From contig CAZSUY010000018.1 in assembly GCA_964610155.1 (NCBI GenBank), positions 1 through 8,816 of the forward strand: 8,816 bases of DNA, in the 5' to 3' direction. The stretch is from JAFGBM01 sp964610155 (GTDB lineage Bacteria; Actinomycetota; Actinomycetes; Actinomycetales; Demequinaceae). Position numbers and translations under genes: made by a program. The notes under the pieces were generated by a model. The model worked only from the letters and a program-made list of their open reading frames with translations. It was not told the origin of the DNA and made no database searches. Positions 1-4,901 of this stretch are shown in pieces. How positions within the stretch are numbered: the stretch's first letter is position 1; each line of letters starts with the position of its first letter.

Positions 1-12
1 GAGATGACACGG

Positions 13-55
13 TCGGGCTGACAGGATTTGAACCTGCGACCCCTTGACCCCCAGT
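13..55 (-). other. 3' fragment of tRNA-Pro(GGG), candidate integration (att) site
   Basis: Read on the minus strand this is a 7-base anticodon loop with anticodon GGG (bases 52-50), the 3' anticodon stem TCAAG, a short variable loop, a T arm with loop TTCAAAT, the 3' acceptor strand CAGCCCG and discriminator A at base 13. CCA is not encoded. The 5' half is absent: the bases that should pair with TCAAG read CCTCA, and no D arm follows. Breaking exactly at the anticodon loop is typical of tyrosine-recombinase crossovers in tRNA genes, which leave a duplicated 3' end at one edge of the inserted element. By that logic chromosome lies left of base 13 and the element right of base 55. No integrase is visible here; it would be expected beside the intact tRNA copy at the other edge, outside the window. 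A weaker alternative is a badly decayed whole tRNA, since CGGGCCG on the minus strand (bases 79-73) could partly pair with the acceptor strand. Confidence 0.72.
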
Positions 56-183
56 GAGGTCCGAACCGAGATCGGCCCGTTTCAGCACGGGAGGCGGGCC
101 GGTTTCCCGATAAAAGTACCGAGGCTCTCGGCGGTGTTGGCCACACCATGGGCCACACCCGGGATCGAGAAGCCCGAGTGCGG

Positions 184-555
184 GTGCCTACCGCAATTCG
201 CGCTGATGACTCCGTACGCGTTGCGGGATCCTTCTTGCGGAGGCGGTCCCAGACGCGCGCTGTCACGTGGCGTACGGTCTCCGGGCTTGAATCGTCGATC
301 AGGATGAACTCGGACGCCTCGCCCAGTCCGCACCCGTGGACTCCTCTCCTGTTCTCGTCCCCTTCTTTGAATGCGAGCGCTCCCCCAATCTGCCGGACGC
401 GACCGCTTCCCTGGTGGGTTTGACCTTGGCGAACTCCACGCCGGCGGCGCAGGCGCGGGCGGCCGTTGAGGGGATGCTGTGCGGAATCGGCACCGGACTA
501 CCGTGCCGAGATCCGAGGACGTTACAACGCCGCGGTTGCCGCCCTCTACGGCTAG
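184..555 (+). pseudogene. xylB: Decayed 3' part of a xylulokinase (FGGY sugar kinase) gene
   Basis: Three plus-strand frames must be joined to read a kinase C-terminal half. From 184 one frame gives ADDSVRVAGSF and then TRAVTW, resembling the segment before the C-terminal ATPase lobe. From 291 to about 495 a second frame gives DELGRLAQSAP, then VLVPFFECERSPNLPDATAS and LTLANSTPAAQARAAVEGML. These match the xylulokinase block usually read as VLVP.(F/L)EGERTPNLPDATG...GLTLANST..NLARAAVEGLL. From 496 a third frame gives DYRAEIRGRYNAAVAALYG and a TAG stop at 553-555, like a kinase C-terminus. The roughly 70-80 residues normally between the last two blocks are missing, so there is an internal deletion as well as frame changes. 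No start region is present. The intact enzyme would phosphorylate D-xylulose in the cytoplasm. The remnant is convergent with the LacI-family gene and overlaps its stop by a few bases. The core block is convincing; the part before 291 is less certain. Confidence 0.72.
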
Positions 556-1562
556 GCCGTTCCCGACGTCGCGCGCGGGGCCGAGCAGGAGAATCTTTCG
601 ATGAGTTCCACATCAAGGCGAATGTGTAGCGGCCTCTCGGCGCCATCGAGGATATCCAGGAGGAGGTGCATGGCCTCCTCTCCCATCTTCTGAAGGGGCT
701 GGCGAACGGTCGTCAGGGGAGGGGTAGCGGCGGCGGCATCAGGGATGTCGTCGAATCCGACTACGGACAAGTCCTCGGGGACGCGCATCCCCAACTCTCT
801 GGCGACCTCCATCACCTGTAAGGCGGTGATGTCGTTTGCCGAGACAATCGCCGTTGGCGGATTCGTCATAGTTAGCAGCCGATGGGCGGCGGTCGCGGCA
901 AGGTCGGGCTGAAAGGACGTGGCGATCACCAGGCTTTCGTCGACGGGAATGCTGGCTGCGGCCATCTCGATGCGGAATCCCTCCGCGCGCAGTCGAGCCG
1001 AATCCAGGTCGGCACGTCCTGAGAGCAACGCGATACGCCTATGTCCCAACGAGATGAGATGCTGGGTGGCGAGCCGCCCTCCGCGAAGGCTGTCGGAGTC
1101 GACTGTGGGCAACTCAGTTGGACCTTCGTGAGGGTCTACGGCGACGACGGGAATGCTGGCCTTGACCCCGACCACCGTTGGCGTGACCATGATCGCGCCT
1201 TCGATGAGGGTGCCACCGAGTCTGGCCAGGGAACGCCGCTCCCACCCCTCGGCCTGGCCACCGGTGTAGGCGAGGATCTCGTAGTCGGCACCCCGGGCCG
1301 CGCGGGAGACCCCTTTGAGGAGTTCGGCGCTGTACGGCTCGAACTCGGCGACAAGTATTCCCAGGACATTGGTCCGATGGTTCCTGAGGCTCGAGGCACT
1401 GATGTTGCCCGCATAGCCAAGTTCGTCGACGGCCTGCTGAACCCGCGCGATCGTGGCTTGGGCGACGCCGTAGCGGCGATTGACGACCTTGGAGACCGTG
1501 GCCACGGACACACCTGCACGAGCGGCGACGTCGGCAAGTTTCACTCGGGAGAACTGGCTCAC
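552..1562 (-). CDS. LacI-family transcriptional repressor of the divergent sugar operon
   Basis: A 336-residue cytoplasmic DNA-binding protein, the usual length for the LacI/GalR family. I chose the GTG at 1562-1560, giving MSQFSRVKLADVAARAGVS, because LacI proteins begin a few residues before this helix-turn-helix; the longer upstream frame would run through the operator. The recognition helix region SVATVSKVVN is at residues 19-28 and a hinge segment with ASSLR lies near residue 55. The rest is a periplasmic-binding-protein-like sugar-sensing core with typical family phrases: GHRRIALLSG, TAIVSANDITALQVM, SVVGFDDIP and PPLTTVRQP. It is divergent from the transporter operon with a perfect 18-bp palindrome between them, so it probably represses both itself and the operon and is released by the imported sugar or its product. 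By position it corresponds to BxlR of the Streptomyces bxl locus, but the effector cannot be read from the sequence. No Shine-Dalgarno is seen before the GTG. Confidence 0.95.
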   Translation of the reverse strand: MSQFSRVKLADVAARAGVSVATVSKVVNRRYGVAQATIARVQQAVDELGYAGNISASSLRNHRTNVLGILVAEFEPYSAELLKGVSRAARGADYEILAYTGGQAEGWERRSLARLGGTLIEGAIMVTPTVVGVKASIPVVAVDPHEGPTELPTVDSDSLRGGRLATQHLISLGHRRIALLSGRADLDSARLRAEGFRIEMAAASIPVDESLVIATSFQPDLAATAAHRLLTMTNPPTAIVSANDITALQVMEVARELGMRVPEDLSVVGFDDIPDAAAATPPLTTVRQPLQKMGEEAMHLLLDILDGAERPLHIRLDVELIERFSCSAPRATSGTA

Positions 1563-1568
1563 GCAGGC

Positions 1569-1574
1569 ATAGTA
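1569..1574 (-). promoter_or_regulatory. Candidate -10 box of the repressor gene, leaderless start
   Basis: On the minus strand TACTAT fits the loose actinobacterial -10 pattern TANNNT and lies 6 bases before the GTG at 1562. Transcription from the usual distance would therefore begin at the G of the start codon, giving a leaderless mRNA, in keeping with the absence of a ribosome binding site. No good -35 hexamer is seen. The region where it would lie coincides with the palindrome at 1590-1607, so bound repressor would block it (autoregulation). Confidence 0.4.
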
Positions 1575-1589
1575 GCGCGAATTAACCAT

Positions 1590-1607
1590 AACGTTATCGA
1601 TAACGTT
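1590..1607. promoter_or_regulatory. LacI-type operator, perfect 18-bp palindrome
   Basis: AACGTTATCGATAACGTT is identical to its own reverse complement and has the central CG dyad characteristic of LacI-family operators. It lies in the 120-base region between the divergent repressor and binding-protein genes, 28 bases before the repressor start and 75 bases before the binding-protein start. I saw no second copy elsewhere in the window. The natural ligand is the product of the adjacent repressor gene (inference from position and symmetry). Confidence 0.85.
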
Positions 1608-1618
1608 TGACATATAGG
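1601..1618 (+). promoter_or_regulatory. Possible promoter elements of the sugar transporter operon
   Basis: TTGACA at 1607-1612 is a perfect -35 hexamer touching the operator, but no acceptable -10 follows 16-19 bases later. Alternatives are a -10 at 1613-1618 (TATAGG), or at 1601-1606 (TAACGT, fits TANNNT) inside the right arm of the palindrome. All place the operator over the promoter, so repression by steric block is expected whichever is used. The exact elements are not resolved. Confidence 0.25.
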
Positions 1619-1682
1619 GAACAACACTGAGAGACTGCCGGTGTTCGACCAAACCATAGGAAGAGGGAAAGGACCCCAAATT

Positions 1683-2975
1683 ATGGCGAACATAACCCGC
1701 GTCGTTGCTGGCGTGGCACTAGCATCCTCAGTGCTTGTGCTCGGCGGCTGCAGCGGCGAAACGAAAGATGAGGGACCGGTCAACCTCACGTGGTGGCACA
1801 ACGGCGTCAACGATCCGACTCTCGGTTACTGGCAGGACGTCGCTGACGACTTCATGGCTGCCAATCCCAACGTGACCATCACAATCGAGGCGATTCAGAA
1901 CGAGGACCTTCAGCGGACGCGTATTCCCGTTGCCCTCCAGTCTGGGGATGCCCCCGATCTATTCCAGCAGTGGGGCGGCGGCGAACTTGCAGCGCAGGTT
2001 GACTCCGGCTACCTGATGGACCTGACCAATGTGCTTCCCGATGACATCGCCCGCCTCGGCGGCGCTGTTGCTCCGTGGAGCTACGACGGTGCTGTATACG
2101 GCATTCCCTACACCTTTGGTGTTGAGGGGGTCTGGTACCGCCCGTCGCTGTTCGAAGCCGCTGGGATTGACTCCGAGCCGGCCACCATGGACGAACTCAT
2201 GGATGCTGTCGAGGCCCTCAAGGCAGCCGGCATCGCGCCGATTGCCGTCGGTGCTGGTGACAAGTGGCCCTCCGCTCACTGGTGGTACAACTTCGCGCTG
2301 CGTAGTTGCAGCAAGGAAGTTATGCAGGCGTCGGGTACATCCTTCGACTTCTCTGACCCGTGCTTCGTAGAAGCCGGGCAGCAGCTCGAAGACTTCATCG
2401 CCGCCGAACCCTTCAACGAGGGCTTTGCCGCTACGAGCGCCCAGCAGGGTGCGACGAGTTCGGCCGGGCTTCTCGCTACGGGCAAGGCAGCCATGGAACT
2501 CATGGGTAACTGGGAACCCGCCGTTCTTCTCGGTATTCTCGGTCCAGACACCCCTGAAGCTGCGGAACTGAGTGTAGACCTGGCATGGTTCCCGATGCCG
2601 GCCACGACAGGTGGTAAGGGTGACCCGACCGCTGCTCTAGGTGGTGGCGATGGGTTCTCCTGCTATGTGGACGCTCCGGCGGAGTGCGCCGACCTGCTCA
2701 GCTACATCAGCAGCGACGAAGTCCAGAAGAAGTACGCGGAGATTGTCGGCGGTCTGCCGGTTGCACCCGCCGCGGCCTCGTCGGTGACCGACCCGAACCT
2801 CATTGAGCTCGCAGAGGTATCGGGAAACGCCGGGTATGTTCAGTTGTGGCTCGACACCACCTACGGGACGAACGTCGGAGGTGCGATGAACGATGCTATT
2901 GTGGCGATCTTCGCAGGTACCGGCACGGCCCAAGATGTCGTCGATAACATGACTACGGCGGCGGCTAACCAGTAG
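1683..2975 (+). CDS. Carbohydrate ABC transporter solute-binding lipoprotein (BxlE-like)
   Basis: 430 residues, the usual size for CUT1 sugar-binding proteins. The ATG at 1683 is preceded by AAAGGA (1668-1673) at 9 bases; the in-frame upstream ATG at 1641 would spoil the signal peptide. Residues 1-22 are a lipoprotein signal ending in the lipobox LGGC, so Cys23 is lipidated and anchors the protein outside the membrane. The mature start NLTWWHNGVND, then ANPNVTI and DLFQQWGGGELAAQV, resemble Streptomyces BxlE (xylobiose binding); GIPYTFGVEGVWYR and many aromatic residues suit stacking on sugar rings. Four cysteines (209, 227, 327, 335) form two close pairs, probably disulphides. First gene of the operon; the first permease gene starts 29 bases after its stop. 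It should deliver an oligosaccharide to the permease pair encoded next. Family assignment is secure; substrate (xylobiose or a similar short beta-linked oligosaccharide) is an inference. Confidence 0.93.
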   Translation: MANITRVVAGVALASSVLVLGGCSGETKDEGPVNLTWWHNGVNDPTLGYWQDVADDFMAANPNVTITIEAIQNEDLQRTRIPVALQSGDAPDLFQQWGGGELAAQVDSGYLMDLTNVLPDDIARLGGAVAPWSYDGAVYGIPYTFGVEGVWYRPSLFEAAGIDSEPATMDELMDAVEALKAAGIAPIAVGAGDKWPSAHWWYNFALRSCSKEVMQASGTSFDFSDPCFVEAGQQLEDFIAAEPFNEGFAATSAQQGATSSAGLLATGKAAMELMGNWEPAVLLGILGPDTPEAAELSVDLAWFPMPATTGGKGDPTAALGGGDGFSCYVDAPAECADLLSYISSDEVQKKYAEIVGGLPVAPAAASSVTDPNLIELAEVSGNAGYVQLWLDTTYGTNVGGAMNDAIVAIFAGTGTAQDVVDNMTTAAANQ

Positions 2976-2991
2976 GTCCAGATATCGAAAG

Positions 2992-3025
2992 CGAGGCCTT
3001 CCCCGTGAAAACGAAGGAAGCCTCG
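2992..3025 (+). promoter_or_regulatory. Intercistronic hairpin over the first permease start
   Basis: CGAGGC (2992-2997) and TTCC (2999-3002) pair with GGAA (3016-3019) and GCCTCG (3020-3025), giving ten base pairs with one bulged C and a 13-base loop. The stem contains the likely Shine-Dalgarno of the permease gene (GCGAGG, 2991-2996), and its GTG start (3005) lies in the loop. Such a structure between a binding-protein gene and its permease genes can protect the upstream mRNA 3' end and lower translation of the permease. The pairing is seen; the function is inferred. Confidence 0.5.
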
Positions 3026-4015
3026 GGTACTCGGCCGGACCCCGTCGACACATCGTCGGCGGGGTCCGGCTCCGAGAACAAGCCCGAGAAGAAGGCACGG
3101 ACGCCTGAGCAGATCCGGCGGCTTGGCACGGCGCGAAAGTGGGGCGAGATCTCGCTCTTCAGCGGACCGGCGCTCCTTGTCTTCCTGATCTTCGTGGTGC
3201 TCCCCGTAGGCCTCGCGGCCTACTACAGTTTCTACAACTGGAACGGCATCGAGAAACTCGACCAGTTCATCGGGCTCGACAACTATCGACGGGCATTCGG
3301 CGACGCCGCCTTCGTCCATGCCCTCAGGAACAATCTCTTCGTCGTCTTCATGTCGCTATTGATCCAACTGCCGGTGGCCCTGGCGGTCGCCCTGGTTCTT
3401 AACCGCCGCTTCCGCGGCCGCAGCTTTGTGCGCATGGCGATCTTCGCCCCGTACATCCTCTCCGAGGTCATCACCGCGGTTCTTTGGCTTCTCATTTTCC
3501 AGCCCCATGGGCCGCTAGACGCCGTGATCGACAAAATCGGATTGGGCGGCATGCGCCAGTTATGGTTGGCCGACATGAACCTCGTCATGTGGACGGTGTT
3601 CTTCGTCCTCACATGGAAGTACATCGGGCTGGCCATCATCCTGTTCCTCGCCGGGCTTTCCGGTGTTCCCAAGGACCTGCAGGAAGCCGCCACCATTGAC
3701 GGCGCGAGCTGGTGGCAAGTGCAAAGGCGCATCAACATTCCCCTCATCGCGCCGACGATCCGCGTGTGGATGTTCCTTTCGATCATCGGATCGATCCAGT
3801 TGTTCGACATGGTGTGGGTTTTCACCCATGGCGGGCCGGCGGGTGCCTCGAACACCGTCGCGACCTATATGTTCCAATACGGATTCATGCGCAGCCAATA
3901 CGGCTACGGAAGCGCCGTCGCCGTCATCCTGTTCTTCCTCTCCTTGATCGCGGCGGCCTTGTACATGTCCTTTGTGCTCCGGCGCGACAACGCTGACGAG
4001 AAGCAGAGGAGGTGA
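3005..4015 (+). CDS. Sugar ABC transporter permease, MalF type
   Basis: 336-residue inner-membrane permease of the CUT1 carbohydrate family. The GTG at 3005 has GCGAGG 8 bases upstream. A long charged cytoplasmic N-terminus (about residues 1-48) precedes six hydrophobic segments at roughly 52-76, 111-132, 141-165, 193-218, 251-273 and 302-325. The cytoplasmic EAA loop that docks the ATPase begins at Glu227 (EAATIDGAS then INIPLI). PYILSEVITAVLWLLIF and FTHGGPAGASNT are typical MalF-like phrases. It sits between the binding-protein gene and the second permease gene, so the pair would form a heterodimeric channel powered by an MsiK-type ATPase such as the one encoded at 7368. It corresponds to BxlF in the Streptomyces xylobiose system by order and type. 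The substrate is not determined by the permease itself. Confidence 0.94.
   Translation: MKTKEASGTRPDPVDTSSAGSGSENKPEKKARTPEQIRRLGTARKWGEISLFSGPALLVFLIFVVLPVGLAAYYSFYNWNGIEKLDQFIGLDNYRRAFGDAAFVHALRNNLFVVFMSLLIQLPVALAVALVLNRRFRGRSFVRMAIFAPYILSEVITAVLWLLIFQPHGPLDAVIDKIGLGGMRQLWLADMNLVMWTVFFVLTWKYIGLAIILFLAGLSGVPKDLQEAATIDGASWWQVQRRINIPLIAPTIRVWMFLSIIGSIQLFDMVWVFTHGGPAGASNTVATYMFQYGFMRSQYGYGSAVAVILFFLSLIAAALYMSFVLRRDNADEKQRR
4005..4012 (+). promoter_or_regulatory. Strong ribosome binding site deciding the second permease start
   Basis: AGAGGAGG lies at the very end of the first permease gene. It is 8 bases before the GTG at 4021, an ideal distance, but overlaps the other possible GTG at 4012. 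This favours the start at 4021. Confidence 0.7.
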
Positions 4016-4020
4016 GCATC

Positions 4021-4893
4021 GTGACAGAGCAGGAGAAGACGGACGAGTCTGATGTGAGAAAGGACCGTCAAAGTCACGACGTCGGTAAACTCCTGGCCAT
4101 CACCGTCGGCCTGAGCGCCGTGGCCGTGGCCCTCGTGCCGCTCTTGTATGTCGTGCTCGGAGGGTTCCGGACCACTGCGCAGTTGGCGGAGAACCCGGCA
4201 GGCCTTCCGGACCCGTGGGTCTTTAGCAAGTACGGACAGGTACTGACCTCGTCGAACTTCTGGCACCAGATGCTGAACAGCATCATGGTCGCGGCGGGTA
4301 CGACGACGGGCGTCATACTCCTGGGAACCATGGCCGCGTATCCTCTGGCTCGGTACACCTTCCGGTTCAAGGGCGTGCTCTACGTGATCTTCACCCTTGG
4401 TCTGATGTTCCCGCTCACCGTCGCGGCCCTGCCGCTCTACCTCCTGTTGAGAGACTTTGGGCTCATCGGGAGCATCTGGGGCGTGATCATCCCGCAGATT
4501 GCCTTCCTGCTCCCGCTCACGATCATCATCATGCGCCCGTTCCTCAAGGCTCTACCCAAGGAAATCGAGGAGGCCGCGCAGGTGGACGGCCTCACCCGGG
4601 TGGGGTTCTTTTGGCGCATCCTTCTGCCCCTGGCGCGGCCGGCAATTCTCACGGTTGGGGTACTCGCGTTCGTTGCCAGTTGGAACGCATACCTGCTCCC
4701 TTTGCTTGTCCTCCAGGGCGATGCGGCGGGACACACCCTTCCCCTCGGAGTCCAGCAGTTCCAGACTCGCTATTCCTCCGACACGGCCGCTATCCTGGCC
4801 TACACCTCGCTAGCCATGCTGCCCGCTTTAGCATTCTTCACCCTCATGGAGCGACGTATCGTCGAAGGCCTGACCGGAGCGGTCAAGGGATAG
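4021..4893 (+). CDS. Sugar ABC transporter permease, MalG type
   Basis: 290-residue inner-membrane partner of the preceding permease. The GTG at 4021 is chosen because AGGAGG (4007-4012) is correctly spaced; a GTG at 4012 would overlap the previous stop and add three residues. Hydrophobic segments lie at about 23-47, 85-108, 118-142, 150-172, 203-230 and 257-276. The EAA loop begins at Glu184 (EAAQVDG then ILLPLARPAI), the ATPase docking element of MalG-type subunits. WNAYLLPLLVL near residues 221-231 is the usual phrase after the loop. Only five bases separate it from the upstream gene and eight from the glycosidase gene downstream, indicating one transcript and probable translational coupling. 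It corresponds to BxlG by order. Confidence 0.94.
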   Translation: MTEQEKTDESDVRKDRQSHDVGKLLAITVGLSAVAVALVPLLYVVLGGFRTTAQLAENPAGLPDPWVFSKYGQVLTSSNFWHQMLNSIMVAAGTTTGVILLGTMAAYPLARYTFRFKGVLYVIFTLGLMFPLTVAALPLYLLLRDFGLIGSIWGVIIPQIAFLLPLTIIIMRPFLKALPKEIEEAAQVDGLTRVGFFWRILLPLARPAILTVGVLAFVASWNAYLLPLLVLQGDAAGHTLPLGVQQFQTRYSSDTAAILAYTSLAMLPALAFFTLMERRIVEGLTGAVKG

Positions 4894-4901
4894 GCGACCC
4901 G

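Noticed and set aside
13..85. A complete tRNA gene on the minus strand
   Set aside because: There is no D arm, the anticodon 5' stem does not pair with TCAAG, and the possible acceptor CGGGCCG is about 6 bases too close to the anticodon loop with a mismatch.
139..159. Direct repeat GGCCACACC twice, 12 bases apart
   Set aside because: Only two short copies in GC-rich, probably degenerate sequence; no further copies or associated function.
56..183. Possible coding or regulatory content between the tRNA fragment and the kinase remnant
   Set aside because: One plus-strand frame stays open here but shows no family motif I can name; it may be more decayed kinase or element end sequence.
1041..1610. 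189-codon plus-strand open frame opposite the repressor gene
   Set aside because: Antisense to the clear LacI-family coding region, crosses the operator, and matches no family.
1641..1682. Earlier in-frame ATG for the binding protein
   Set aside because: It adds 14 polar residues in front of a good lipoprotein signal peptide and lacks the correctly spaced AAAGGA that serves the ATG at 1683.
3283..3855. 190-codon minus-strand open frame opposite the first permease
   Set aside because: Composition follows the complementary codons of the permease; no ribosome binding site or domain.
4012..4020. GTG at 4012 overlapping the first permease stop as start of the second permease
   Set aside because: The strong AGGAGG would overlap this start; it is ideally spaced for the GTG at 4021. 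The GTGA overlap remains a minor alternative.
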